A stretch of 64,000 nucleotides of DNA from Metallyticus violacea (Eukaryota; Arthropoda; Insecta; Mantodea; Metallyticidae), in the NCBI GenBank assembly GCA_030762175.1, contig CM060838.1, positions 19,892,501 to 19,956,500 of the forward strand, written 5' to 3'. The position numbers and the translations under genes are program-made. A model generated the notes under the pieces. The model had not been told where the DNA came from. It made no database searches and was given only the letters and a program-made list of their open reading frames with translations. Shown here in pieces: positions 34,468 to 45,530 of this stretch. Numbering within the stretch: the first letter of the stretch is position 1; each line of letters starts with the position of its first letter.

Positions 34468-34653
34468 TAACTACTACTACCACAATAACTACTACTACCA
34501 CAATAACTACTACTACCACTACTATTACTAATAATAAGTGCTACTACTCTATACTACTATTACTGCTACAGTTATTTTTACTATTACTACTGCTGTTACT
34601 ATTACTACTGCTTGTACTACTGCTGTTACTATTACTACTACTACTACTGCTAT

Positions 34654-34692
<39 letters not shown>

Positions 34693-34708
34693 CACTACCA
34701 CCATTATT
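33994..34708. repeat. (ACT)n microsatellite block, about 715 bp
   Basis: A very long ACT/TAC triplet tract with scattered interruptions (GCT, ATT, ACA, TCT). At least one internal duplication shows: the segment with ACTACAACTACTACTACTAA recurs at about 34201 and 34311. After about 34530 it becomes less regular. The poly-Leu, poly-Thr and poly-Val open frames over it are artefacts. Confidence 0.95.
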
Positions 34709-35559
34709 GCTAAAATCAGACAATAAAAATCTGTATTTTCGATGTTTAGAAAATTCATTTTGTTAAAATGTTTAATTTCTCATTTGCTCTTTTGATTCAT
34801 TTATCCACAAGAAAAGAGTACACATTTTTTTTCATCACACGTTTAGTTATGAACAACCTTTAGTTGTATGTATATTTTTGACATTACATAGCTATCTGAA
34901 TTAAATATTGATTTTTCATTATTTTCTTCTAGGCCATGACTGTATGACATGAAACCTGTATGGTGACATTCTTTTTTGCTTATTAAGACATCTCAGCAAC
35001 GACAAATGCAGCTCTGTCAACAATATCTAATAAATCAGCGTTATAAGCAAATAGAAAGAAAACACGTTCAACATATTAATGGCAGAGTTGTTAAATGTTG
35101 CGTTTTCATTTCGCAGTAATGAGAAAATCTGTTTGAAGTGATAAACATTATGTCCCTATAATCAGTTATTCTCGTTTTTCCAGTTTTCTTGTTTTCCCAC
35201 TTGCCAGAGTTTCCTAATTACATATTCAATTTTTGCTCAATTTCACTCCTACCGCTTGAACAAAAATAATTGGCACAGAGTAACTTTACTTCATATCTGT
35301 AATCATTTCATGCATTTTTAGTTTAAGCATTTTCAATTCCTCCAAGAAAGAATTAATAAAATCAATAGGCTAAGGCTGACAGAGGCTTATAAAAATACAA
35401 AATAATTGTGATTATATTGTCATTTTCTCATTTCGAACTATAAACATTTTACATGAGAAGGGAACCAAAGCAAACAACTAGGAGTTAATTTCTGATCAAA
35501 ATTCTATTAAATGACAAGTGTGTGTCCTAAAAACAACTTATTATTCAACATGGAATTTC
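34709..35559. other. unassigned stretch
   Basis: AT-rich, no gene recognised. It may include lost parts of the transposase remnant that follows. Confidence 0.35.
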
Positions 35560-35574
35560 TTAATAACTGCAGCT

Positions 35575-35895
35575 TACTGTAGAAACTCTACTGGCTTTTT
35601 TAATGAACTCTTGGACGATATTTTTCCTCAACGCGGCGGACAGATAACAAGATCTTCAAGATTCCCAGATATGATCCTTAAGTTTTTTCTTTCTCTAAGC
35701 GGATATATAAAGAACAGTGTATACAGAACTCCAGTAGCAGATTTGGTTATTTATATTCATTTGAGGATTATCGATGCTTGTGAAAATGTTACACTGGAGA
35801 TGATGAAAACAACTTGCGGGAGACGGAATTCATCTGCCGTGTCACACCAGATGCAAAGGTGGAGATTTATTGACTATCATAAATACTTGATGTGT
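35575..35895 (+). pseudogene. transposase C-terminal fragment (Tc1/mariner-type)
   Basis: An open frame of 135 codons (35518-35925) contains a diverged DDE transposase C-terminus. FFNELLDDIFPQRGGQI is followed by RFPDMILKFFLSLSGYIKN, the counterpart of RSPDLTPLDFFLWGYIKN, whose metal-binding Asp is kept in the PD pair. SVYRTPVADL and RIIDACENVTLEMM are clear family segments, and the last helix region is scrambled by frame changes. The frame opens with GTG in unrelated sequence and is not a host gene. The N-terminal half is not seen upstream. Repeat R1 lies 170 bp downstream. Confidence 0.75.
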
Positions 35896-36063
35896 TTCTA
35901 TCTATCATGTAGTAAACATATTTAAATAGCAGTATTACTTCCTGGTTTATAAAAAGTCTTATAGTTTTTGTCCAGGACACATGTATTTATCAGCAGTGAA
36001 TAACTTCCTTTGCTCACTTTGGATACACATAAAGTAATCCTCAGTCATACAACCTTTGCTTTA

Positions 36064-36235
36064 GAGAGTGTGGTGAGTGAAATCGTGTTTAAGCTACAAT
36101 TAAGGCACCTCCCTCCTACACCCCTTTACTTTACCTGTAGGAGAGCTGTGTAAATGGGGGGTTGCCGCCAAACAATACTTCATGCACAGTTACATTATTA
36201 CGGAGTGCTAGGAAAAGCCAGGCTCTACTCATTGC
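36064..36235 (+). repeat. dispersed repeat R1, copy 2
   Basis: It resembles 10484-10690 in the same orientation. TGTGGTGAGTGAAAT lies near the start, then the CCAAACAATACTTCATGCAC block, CACAGTTAC and CCAGGCTCTA. It overlaps the beginning of a 122-codon open frame (36154-36522) with no recognised domain. Confidence 0.5.
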
Positions 36236-37514
36236 CTATAATAAATTACTGGTTACAGTTTAACAAATCAAATGATACCCTTACCAAAAGTAAGAGTATC
36301 ATTTCTATTATTGATGAAACTCAAAATTTGTTATTTTGTTTACGTAGGGTAGTTTTTCCCTATTCGCGAAAAGAGAATACCGTACTAGAAATCAATACTA
36401 AAGCACGTTCAAAAGTGCCTACTTCAAACTGTAATTCAGCATACTTCACTGCCCTGGTATGTGATTGTAGCCGTCAGACCATCTGCATAAATACAAGGAA
36501 GGTGAGGTGGCTTTTATTATGACTCGGGCTTAAAAGCTACCCAATTTCTTACTACCTGCTCACTAGAATTTAGAAGGTGATGAACATGCTTCTTGTGTGC
36601 ACTTTAAAATGTGCTACTTGTGACAATATTTATTGGTATTAACAAAGTATAAAAAGTACCAAGTATATATGCTGGGGCACTGTTCGGGATAAACAAAAAG
36701 CCATCAATAATAATAATACATAAAACTTTACGTAGAAAACTTTTTTTTTTGTAAAATTTTAGCTCTTATTTTACGGCACAGAAAGCTGAATACTAGGAAA
36801 TATTTAAATATGTTGTTTACAGAGAATAGTTGTGCTCTTTGTTGCCTTGCAAGAAGCAGGTACGTTTAGTGAGAAAGGCTGCTTTATCTGCAGAAGAGAA
36901 TCTGCCTTGTGTATCCTTGTGTGAGAAGGCACAGCGGAAGCACATCACCACCTCGCCCTAACGGGAAGACACGTAATTACACAAAGTGCTCATTTCGCCT
37001 TTAAATGACTTGCTTTTGTTGTTATGGGAAATGAGCATTGTTGCTGTAGGAGGCTCCCTTGAGAACCTAACGAAGTTTCCTTTTACTTGCGTTTTAATGT
37101 CGCTTTAATTTCTTGAAGCAGCGATATCGTTATATCAGGTCGTCATCTTCATTTTCATAGTTTGGCTATTTATGAATTTTGTATTTAGAATTTTATTCCA
37201 AGTGAACCAACTTCTTAACATTATCATTTGTAAGAAACAAGCTCCTTGCAGAAAGTGATAATTTACAAACATTGTCACATAAATAACGACGTTTTGGATA
37301 AGACATAAACCAGCTGATTTTTTTATGTGTTTATTCACTGCTTTCACTTCCTAACAGGCTGCAATACAACGTTGGAAAAAAATGGACAATGCAGCAATTC
37401 CTTCCCCGTTTTGAACAATTGTCTTTTGATTTTGTGTCTTTTAATTGCAACTTTTATGTGAAAAATACAATTTTCGCCTAGTGAACATAAATATTTCTAC
37501 CGCTAGATGATATA
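36236..37514. other. unassigned stretch
   Basis: No gene recognised. The 122-codon frame ending at 36522 is Ser/Thr/Ile-rich with several Cys near its end and no motif. A GC-richer patch at 36820-36990 is unexplained. Confidence 0.35.
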
Positions 37515-37793
37515 CCACCACGGGTGACCGAGGTCGTCAAGGCGCGGACTCGTGATCGGGAGATCTGGGGTTCGAATCCCACCAGGACCGCCCTCCTTGA
37601 TTGAGGTTTTTTCCAGATTTTTCTCAGTCTCATAAATGGCAAATGCCGAGGAGGTACCCTAAAATTAGCCCTGAATCGTTTCCTTCCTTTAAAAAAAATT
37701 CTTTCCCAATTTATCATTTCATTTCATGTATCATCAGTGTCTACCGCCTGTGGCGCCTCAGTAGTAAAAACGGGCGTTAAACACTACTCAAAA
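37515..37793 (+). repeat. SINE-B copy
   Basis: Full-length copy. The head is CCACCACGGGTGACCGAGGT with the B box GGTTCGAATCC. The body is intact (CATAAATGGCAAATGCCGAG, GAGGTACCCTAAAATTAG). The 3' part is GCGCCTCAGTAGTAAAAACG and GGCGTTAAACACTAC. A second, inverted SINE-B head lies only about 20 bp downstream. Confidence 0.93.
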
Positions 37794-37814
37794 AGCTGCT
37801 AGAGGCTTCTATGA

Positions 37815-37900
37815 CGTTTCAGTCAGGAAGGATGGTCCTTGTGGGAATCGAACCCCAGACCTTCCGTTAATGAGTCCGCGCCTTAAGGATCTCGTGACGG
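37815..37900 (-). repeat. SINE-B head fragment
   Basis: Only the tRNA-like head and the first part of the body are present, on the minus strand. The head includes TTAAGGCGCGGACTCATTAA and the B box GGTTCGATTCC, then CAAGGACCATCC and TCCTGACTGAAAC. With the preceding plus-strand copy it forms a tail-to-tail inverted pair. Confidence 0.82.
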
Positions 37901-38877
37901 TTTAATGTTAAGCTTGACGGCTTTTGACTTATAGCTATCGATTCAAAACAGCATAGGATTGAGTTCACCACTTGTTTAACAGAAAATCGATAGTAAATGA
38001 GTAGCTAACAATGTGATAGAATCGATCTCTCTAGTATCAATATCCTCCTTGTAAAACGTGAAGTTCTCTCAGGTTTATGGTTGTGTCACTTATTAACACA
38101 ACATTTCAAATTTTCAATAGTCACTGCCTTTTGCAGCAACTTATTCACTTTGCAGTATCTTGTGATATAATTAACTTTACAGCAGGTACAAAAGATACAC
38201 AGCATATCACTGAAACTTTTATGAGACGGTTTCTGAACATCATTGGCCGAGTTTTACATTTTAGACTAAACGTCAAATTAACAATGAATATTAACTTGTA
38301 TTTCCTTTTCTATTTTATTCGTTCTGCGCCTATTTAATGATTGCACTTTTATTTACTTGCTAGCGTTCTCTGTGCATTACTTGTTAGATTCGCAGGACGT
38401 AAACAAATACGATATCTAAGATGTTTCTTTTTTGGCACTATATAAGCCCAAAGATGAAAGCGCCAAAGCTACCCAAACTTTCTTCCTGGACTTGAGGGAA
38501 AATGTTTACTTAAAAATCTCAGCTAGGCAGTTGGGTCCAAGCATTCTAAACAATATTCTAGCTGGGTGTAGCTGATTACTGAACTTTTTCTTTTCTTTTC
38601 TCATAATTTAATATGGCTTTTGGGAGGTTGTTCAGCTTCAGCAATATTATTTACAGTTCAGTAACATTTTCCACTAAAATTCACTAGAAAACGAATTATT
38701 TTACTTTAATATTTTTATCTATTCATCATATATTTTAATTTCCGAATTTTTTCCCCCAGGCTCCGAGGGCACCTTTTAAGCTCTTTATCCACAGAAGTAC
38801 ATCCGGTCTGGAATGACAAGATTAAGATGGACTGAAGAGCCGTCATGTTGATCGAGTGGCCGAACAGTGTAGATTTT
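37901..38877. other. unassigned stretch
   Basis: No gene recognised. An 86-codon plus-strand frame (38077-38337) shows no motif. Confidence 0.35.
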
Positions 38878-39173
38878 GTTTGATTTGGTTTATTTACGAA
38901 CACTCTTTAACATCTCAGTTCATCAGCGTCCCATTCAATTCAGGACGTGAAACGGCCGACAGATTTTGCTCAGAGGCCTCTTCTTTCAGGCTTGAGGTTC
39001 TTTTTCGTGCCGTAAATGTACGACACAGGACCCACGGCTTTACTTCCCTTCCGAAGGAAGCCATACTTAGGATTTTTACGCCCGACAAAAATTCATCGAT
39101 CCTGGCCGGGTTTGAACCCCCGATCTTGAGTTTAAAAGGCAAGTATGGTTACCGCTGCACCACCAGGATTGAC
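38878..39173 (-). repeat. SINE-A copy
   Basis: Full-length minus-strand copy. The head reads GTCAATCCTGGTGGTGCAGC with a B box changed to GGGTTCAAACCCGG. All body blocks and the 3' end GAGATGTTAAAGAGTGTTCG are present. A possible short direct repeat (TGTAGA) flanks it but is too short to trust. The open frames on both strands here are repeat-derived. Confidence 0.92.
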
Positions 39174-39235
39174 TAACATTGTAGAGCTAAGGTAGGTCTT
39201 GGTTCTTCGAAGTCATAGTGTCCGAGTTGTTGTTG

Positions 39236-39247
39236 TTGTTGTTATTA

Positions 39248-39279
<32 letters not shown>

Positions 39280-39280
39280 G
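39236..39280. repeat. (GTT/ATT)n microsatellite
   Basis: GTT units change to ATT units along a 45-bp run. Confidence 0.9.
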
Positions 39281-39345
39281 TATTCAATTTTATATTGTTC
39301 AGCTTATAATGCTCAGTAGCTTTGTAATGTAAAATTGTGGAAGAA

Positions 39346-39625
39346 TGAATGAATGGTGTTTAACCCCCGTTTTTGCTACAGAGGCATCCCAGGCGGTGAA
39401 CTCTGATGATACATGAGACAAAGTGATATATTGGGGAGGATTTATTATTGTAAGGAAGGAATCATTCCAGGCCTAAGTTTAGGGTGCCTCCCCGGCATTT
39501 GCCATTTATGAGGACTGAGGAAAACCTGGAAAAAACGTCAGTCAGGGAGGACGGTCCTGGCGGAATTCGAACCCCTCCCGCTCACGAGTCCGCCCCTTAA
39601 CGATCTCGGCCACCCGTAGCGGTAC
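39346..39625 (-). repeat. SINE-B copy with target-site duplication
   Basis: Minus-strand, near full-length copy. The head at the right end includes CGGGTGGCCGAGATCGTTAA and a B box altered to GGTTCGAATTCC. The body contains CTCATAAATGGCAAATGCC. The 3' end lies at the left (GGGGGTTAAACACCATTCAT). A 10-bp direct repeat, TGTGGAAGAA, occurs at 39336-39345 and 39626-39635. Confidence 0.95.
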
Positions 39626-39635
39626 TGTGGAAGAA

Positions 39636-40660
39636 GATAGAAAAATAAAGATAATGAAATTTCGTCTATTTTAACTCGTTACTTCCAAATGGATGTGACA
39701 TTTGTTGGAATATATCCAGCCCAGTGATGCATTTTATCAAAAGCATAAATATGAGTAATGTACTTTAATAAAGGTAGCATTTACATCGCTTTACAGGATG
39801 GTCACAGACTTTGCACCCTCTTAAGGAGAGCAGAACCCTTTGACATGCCATATGCTGGAACCTTAAACTGAAGAAAACCTTATGACCGGTAAATATTTCA
39901 TTCAACATGTTGCTAAGCACGCAATTGTCCAATATATCTCCAGCGATGAACCGGAGTTGCCTGCTGAGGGATTCGCCGGCTTGAGAGGGGAGTTTATTGT
40001 AACATGAGGCAGAAAGATCAAAAGGACGATGCCATATATCCTCCTGCTAACTGTCCAGCATATTCACAAGGAACCCATGCATAAGGCAATCATGTAATAG
40101 GTCGACATGGTAACAACACCCAGCCCGGCAGCCACGTACTTTGAAGTTGGAAGGCTCTTCCGAAACAAACTCTTCTCACCATGACGATCCCGTCACTTAA
40201 CTTCCTGCTCTCCTTGGAGTAAGAGCGACACAACTGCCACGAAATGGAAAATTAGTTGGTAGTTTGTAAAGGGATGCGAATGGAGAATAATGCTAGCTCT
40301 TTCCTTATTTTGCTTTAGCGAACAGTCCAGTAAAATCATTTTTCTTTCTTACGGATAAGTGAAACAGTTTGCTGCTGTTCCAAAGATTCAACCTGTTTTA
40401 CCTTCTGTTGGATATGGGATATGATGCGCATGTCTTTCTACATTTAATAAACTAACGTTTGGGACCTGCATTCAGGAGACCTCTGGTTTAAATCTTAACC
40501 CGGTAGATATTACACTCTTAGCTTTGCATGCACTTTATAGTCCCTTGCGAATTAATCGCAATACGGCAATGTCATATTTATGTTGGTTTTTTGCTGTAAT
40601 TCACCTAATACATCTGTACTAATAGCTAATATGTTCTCCTTTTTGTTTTGTAAGTAACTT
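39636..40660. other. unassigned stretch
   Basis: A GC-richer patch at 39880-40260 has no recognised coding content. At about 40465-40515 a sequence similar to a tRNA 3' half (GACCTGCATTCAGGAGACCT, then GGTTTAAATC) may be a SINE or tRNA-pseudogene trace. Confidence 0.3.
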
Positions 40661-40664
40661 TACA

Positions 40665-41130
40665 CAATAGATTCCACAAGTATTGAACACTTATTTTTAA
40701 ATTCATCATCATTAACCCACATCTTAACTAGAGACTCTATCATGCATATTTTTATGTAACAGTCAGGTTTTGTGAGGTCTTTTTTTGCAAATAGCCCACA
40801 TGTTTTCTATTGAATTAATGTCAGGAGAGTTCCTTGGTCAGTCTAACACACGACTATTGTTCTCACTGAAGAATTTCTTCACTTTGTTTGAAGTGTGGCA
40901 AGGAGCTTAATCTTGCTGGAAAATTCCATCACCTTCTGCAGCTTTCCAAGAACTCTCTTATCCCGTATTGGAGTACTGGTCAGATTGGGTGTTTTGGGAT
41001 CTGTTGCAATTGCGCTGAAGTTGTTGCCTCATTCACTCGGCGCACCTCTTACCCTGCACTTAATCAGAGAAAGAAAATTCCTTACAGCTCTTCTATTGTC
41101 CAATGCTAATTACTATGTGCCCACAAGAAA
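40665..41130 (-). pseudogene. Tc1-like transposase C-terminal half (DD34E)
   Basis: The minus strand encodes the second half of a Tc1-type transposase. A weakly preserved VLQYGIREFLESCR region is followed by GDGIFQQD (second catalytic Asp at 40912-40910), an in-frame TAA, then APCHTSNKVKKFFSENNSRV. LD, an in-frame TGA and PRNSPDINSIENMW come next, with the catalytic Glu at 40807-40805. There are 34 residues between that Asp and Glu, the Tc1 spacing. Shifted frames give LVKMWVNDDEFKNKCSILVE. The N-terminal half and terminal repeats are not seen. Stops and frameshifts make it a fossil. The 73- and 82-codon plus-strand frames over it are shadows. Confidence 0.85.
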
Positions 41131-43322
41131 TTTCTTCTGTTAGAAGAACTGCCAGAAGTGTACGACGAATATTAGAAACGTGTAGATATGTGGGTGTGTG
41201 TGCGTGCGATGCTTACACCCACACAAAATTTAGTAACTATCTTTGTGTTATGGAAGTATTCGTATATAATTCTACAATCGCTCTACTCTTCCTGGGAATC
41301 GTATCCATTGAAGACATAAGTAGTATTACTAATAGCAAAAGGTAATCTCAAAATTCCTCATAAGTGACACACATCGAAATAAATACACTTTTATCCTAAA
41401 ACTATCGTCACACAAATTAATTAACAATGGATAACCTTGCAAAGAAATGTAGAGAGCGCGGCAGCTAAGAATAAACAATGTGTAGCCTACTGCTACCAAC
41501 TATGAGAAAAAGGTTACCTTGTTCCGATTAATTTGCATGGGGCTGTACATTGCTTTGTTAAAAAAAAAAAAAAAAAAAACTTCAGGCATTGCTGAAGTGA
41601 TGGCCACATGAGTATGCATTGGAAAAAAAGTGTTTGTGATACATTTAATAAGCTGTAAAACTATGTTTACTGCTTTTACTTATTAAAATTCTCTGCTGTA
41701 AATATTTTTAAAAATTGAAATCTAATACATAGGTATATGGTGGACATGTGTCACTAGATTGTCAGCTTTAAAAACAAAAGGGGGGATGATTTAATCGACA
41801 TATCTCAGTACAGCGATTACAGTCATTCTTTGAAGTGAATTTCAATGCATGGTGACTGAAAACAGTTAACTGAGAAGAGGCAAGGCACAGTCAAACATAG
41901 TGTGATACTTTATACAGCCTGCAAATATAGGTTTTCAACTTGAGTAAGCAAAAACTTTATACTTCTTCCTACGTCCAACTGTACCTATCCAAACTATTCC
42001 TAACCATGCAGCCAGCTGTCTCAAGTTAATTAACAGTAGTACCAATTCATAAACGGAATGTATGGAAATGTAATTTTTATTAAATTGTCTATTTATTTAT
42101 TTATGATAACTATTAGAGACACACATACAATTTATATAACTTGTAATTTTAATAATATCTAAACGCAATTTTATACAAAACTATATTGTGCACAGCAGAA
42201 GTTGATAACAAGTAACTAGAATTACAATTTTGCACTGTAAATGAAGATTTATGTTCTGTAAATTAGTTTAATACTTTATTGCTTTTCCGTAAATACAGAA
42301 TGTGTCAAAATAAAAAAAAATAGTTTGAAGTTATGGGACTTTGAGGCATCATTTCTTATGTAAAGGCACTTTTTTATTTAAAAAAATATTTCTGTATTCT
42401 GTATTTCACCATGACTAAGCACAAAATATTACCTACCTATTTTCGGAACCTTATATCAGAGGTTTCTCATTACTATAAAACATTTGTTAATTTATATGGG
42501 CAAGTTCATCACTTCTACGAGATTTCACATCAGAGTTTTAGGTACTACAATGGCAAATAAAAACAAGGTCAAACAAGCGACAATCCCATTTATCCGTTCA
42601 AAGTAAGCGAGGAATTTGTAGTTAACTGTATGGTTTAGATACAGCGTTTAATTCCATGTACATGCTTTGGACTGTAGTATCTAACGATATATGATGATGG
42701 TTTCGTAGCAGATATGGAGGAAGTTTAGGATAGCCGATTTGAAGAGAATTCGTTAGCATCGGCTGCCGTGTCCCAGACAAGGCGAGGCTTTACAATCAAT
42801 AAGGTGACGTAGGGTTTCGCACGAGTGCTGATTGTTTTCGTACCTTGTTAGCACGGCTGCTCGCTAAATGACTTCGGCAATAGCAGAGAAAACAAAACAC
42901 GTACTACCACGCGCGCTCTTGTGGAATGTTACAGAAACGAGGACGAGAAAATGGAAGAAAATTGATTTTAAAACGAGCTCTGCCCAGCACGAGTTGATTA
43001 CGGCTGAAATTAAAAGCGTTTTCTGCAGTCTGAAAAATACAAGATACAGTACCAAGCAAATGGCTGTTTTAGAAGTAATTATAAAAAGCAGTAACAGCTA
43101 TATTGCGCCAGCATCACTAGAGGATTAAGCAGTGCTTATCGACAGTTTGCTGTTTGGGATAAGCGAAGATTAATAAGAGAAAATAGAGGTATGTCATGTT
43201 GGTCTTTATCATGACTCTCAACATGACCAACTTTAGGATTAGAAAAATGTATTAATAAACAAAAGTAGCAAAATATTCAGATTAAAAACGAAAATATCCT
43301 TAAAAATTAGTTGGTGACTGTA
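41131..43322. other. unassigned stretch
   Basis: No confident gene. A poly-A run lies at 41560-41579. A GC-richer interval at 42690-43130 contains an 86-codon plus-strand frame (42868-43128) with a basic, Ser/Thr-rich translation and no recognised domain; it could be part of an old element. Confidence 0.35.
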
Positions 43323-44075
43323 CAGTCTGTCCGGAAAGTCCGAATACCCCTATACGTTAATTTAATGCCTTTCATAAGAATGAATGGGATCCGTATGCTC
43401 TCAATCATGTTGGAGACATAATCCCATGCGCCTCCAAGTTCTTTGTGACAATTTTTCCAAAACTGCAGGTGCAACTGCAACTCATCTGCGAATATAACCT
43501 TGGACCTTGAAATGTCGGTTTGAAATGTTGCTAAAAGGGACCGACATGCATTAATTAATTCGCTTGTTCATGCAGCTCATTGATGAAGGTTGGTCAATAC
43601 CGCCTCACCTTTAAATCCTTCTTCGTGTAATCGAAAAGAGTACATCGTGGAATTTAAAGCTGAGCAGGTCGTTTGCGAATGGATTTTAAGGGGGGGGGGA
43701 GCGCTCAATCGACCACTCAACTTCAGTATTTGTCTTCTTTCTTCCACTTCTCGAACGGTCTTTTCACACTTCCTATCATAAACGCCTTTCCTACCCAAAA
43801 AATCATTGTCCTTTTTGTTGGGGCATGCTTATTAAGGCCCTTTCCTTAAATTGCTCTCGTGAATGCTAATTGACTCTCCTGTGTGAAGGGACGTTCATGT
43901 ATCTATACATTCGCGACTAATCTCTCTTCAAAAGAAATAGAACTTGTATCTGCTTTTCAACTCACAGAATGACGATTGAGTGACGCGAAGATCACAATGC
44001 ACCAGCAATAACAACCAACAATATAAAATCATATGCTAATAAAGTACAAGGTACACGGACTTCCGGTACACACTG
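43323..44075 (-). mobile_element. TIR-bounded DNA transposon, decayed and shortened
   Basis: A 753-bp element flanked by TA on both sides (43321-43322 and 44076-44077). The left end is CAGTCTGTCCGGAAAGTCCG. The right end, read inwards, is CAGTGTGTACCGGAAGTCCG. These inverted repeats extend to about 26 bp. The minus strand carries pieces of a Tc1/mariner-type transposase N-terminus in several frames: RPFTQES, KGLNKHAPTK, WVGKAFMIGSVKRPFEKWKK and a PRCTLFDYTKKDLKVRR-like piece. The catalytic core is missing, so this is an internally shortened, dead copy. An 8-base G run at about 43691-43698 caused one frameshift. Confidence 0.78.
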
Positions 44076-44348
44076 TATAGTACATGCAAAGGGGGAAAAA
44101 ATCATATCTTATAGAAAAAAAACTTCAAAACACACCCGTTAAAGTTTGTAAATGTGTCTTTTAATGTGACTTTAAAAAAAAATTGAGAGCCAGGTGACAA
44201 GCAATAAAACACAATAAATCAAGTGATTCTGGTAGTCAATGGGCTTTTAAACAAGAACTACTGCTACTCATAAATGGAAATTTCGAAACATTCGGCAGAG
44301 AGTACATTTAAAATGAAATCAAACCTTAATAATGCTATTATTACACCG
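44076..44348. other. unassigned stretch
   Basis: AT-rich interval between two transposon pieces. Nothing recognised. Confidence 0.35.
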
Positions 44349-44520
44349 TGCGATCAGTAATGCTTTCCCACAAGCGAGTCCCTACTCATTTGCTGCGCCG
44401 TGGAGGGGGTAGCAAGCCTGCATGCTTACTTGTTGACTGTCGAAGTCATAGCATAGCTGTTCCCGCGTGTGTGTTGTATTGTTCATTTCTTAATTCGACA
44501 ATATATGTTACATATATAAC
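44349..44520 (+). repeat. dispersed repeat R2, copy 2
   Basis: It resembles 11440-11590 in the same orientation (ATCAGTAATGCTTTCC, GTGGAGGGGGTAG, CTTGTTGA, AGCTGTTCCCGCGTGTGTGT, TTTCTTAATTCG). At 11.4 kb it leads into a DUF4817-type transposase. Here a mariner-type reading frame follows about 70 bp later. Either the leader is shared between elements or a mariner inserted into an older element. Confidence 0.6.
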
Positions 44521-44588
44521 TTTTCAATAGTTTGTTAGCTTAATGTGTAATATACCCGTGATACCAGTTTCATGCTGTTACTTTCGGT

Positions 44589-45530
44589 TTGCGCTTGAGG
44601 GAGATGTGCAAGTTGAGACATGTTCAGTTCCGCCTAAAGCAAAATGAAGGTGATACACGAACAATGTATTGCTCTGCAAACCTCCTTTCCTCTCAGCATT
44701 CTTCAGGTGATGCATATGCATTGTTACAGGAAAGCTGTGGGAAGTTTTCTCGAAGATTGTTTAAAATGTTTAAACAGGGAAGGTAATCATTCAAAGGAAG
44801 GTGGACCCGGAACTCCAGCTTGTGATCTAACGTAAGAAAAAAATATTACAGTGCTGCTATCATTGTGAGAGAAGATCGTCGAATAACATTAAGAATGTTT
44901 TCAGAAATTCTGAAAATTTCACTGGTTGCCACCCAGACTTGGTAATTGAAAAGTTGCATATGAGAGGTGTTTGTGCTCGGTGGATTCCAAGACTGCTGAT
45001 TTCCGAAAAAAAGTACGTTCGTGTAGGTTTGGATGCAGTTAAAGAAGATGTTACAGGTAGATGCGGCGTTTCTTTCAAAGGTAATGAAACTTGGTTACAT
45101 CATTTCGATCCTGAGGGCAAACAGCAAATCTTTATATGGAAATTTCCATCATCACCAACTTAAAAGAAAGTTTGCTTTTGCTGATAAAGTATGGTAATCT
45201 AATTTTTCAATACTCAAGGAATCGTTTACCAGGATGTTGTACCTGCATACTCAACTGTAACTGGGCAATACTGCAGAGATGTTCCTAAAACTCTGCAAGA
45301 CCACATCACACGCAAAAGGCCACATTTTCGTGTATGCTGCTCATCGCTGTTGTTGCTGGATATCTCACAAAAATGAAGTGTATCCCTCATCCTTTTCTCT
45401 TCTCCAAATTGATGAAACGCTTTCGTGTCTATCACCAGAATCCGTGCTGAAGGCTACGATTAATTCAACGGCGACTACTTTCAGAAAGATAATCAAGTTG
45501 ATGAGGGTGAATAAAGATATGCTGTGAAAA
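44589..45530 (+). pseudogene. mariner transposase pseudogene, long copy
   Basis: The order of motifs follows a mariner transposase across several frames. YALLQESCGKFSRRLFKMFK is the first helix-turn-helix (about 44711-44775). REDRRITLRMFSEILKIS is the second (about 44868-44921). GVCARWIPRLLISE is at 44966 and CGVSFKGNETWLHHFDPEGK at about 45062-45121. WKFPSSPT follows, then GIVYQDVVPAYSTVTGQY (from 45218) and TLQDHITRKRPH. The HDNARPH block is scrambled. PHPFLFSKLMKRFRVYHQNP (about 45395) is the last clear block. The first catalytic Asp is replaced by Asn (codon 45083-45085), and many stops and frame changes separate the blocks. Terminal repeats were not located. Confidence 0.82.

Noticed and set aside
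33994..34708. CRISPR-like array
   Set aside because: It is a simple triplet repeat without unique spacers, and the sequence is clearly eukaryotic.
34090..34758. Poly-Leu, poly-Thr and poly-Val open frames
   Set aside because: Products of the ACT microsatellite read in different frames.
38856..39176. 106-codon plus-strand and 75-codon minus-strand frames
   Set aside because: They lie inside a SINE-A copy. Near-identical short frames recur in other copies at 29579, 52097 and 56052.
40465..40515. tRNA 3'-half-like sequence
   Set aside because: The 5' half, acceptor pairing and SINE body were not seen; at most an old tRNA pseudogene trace.
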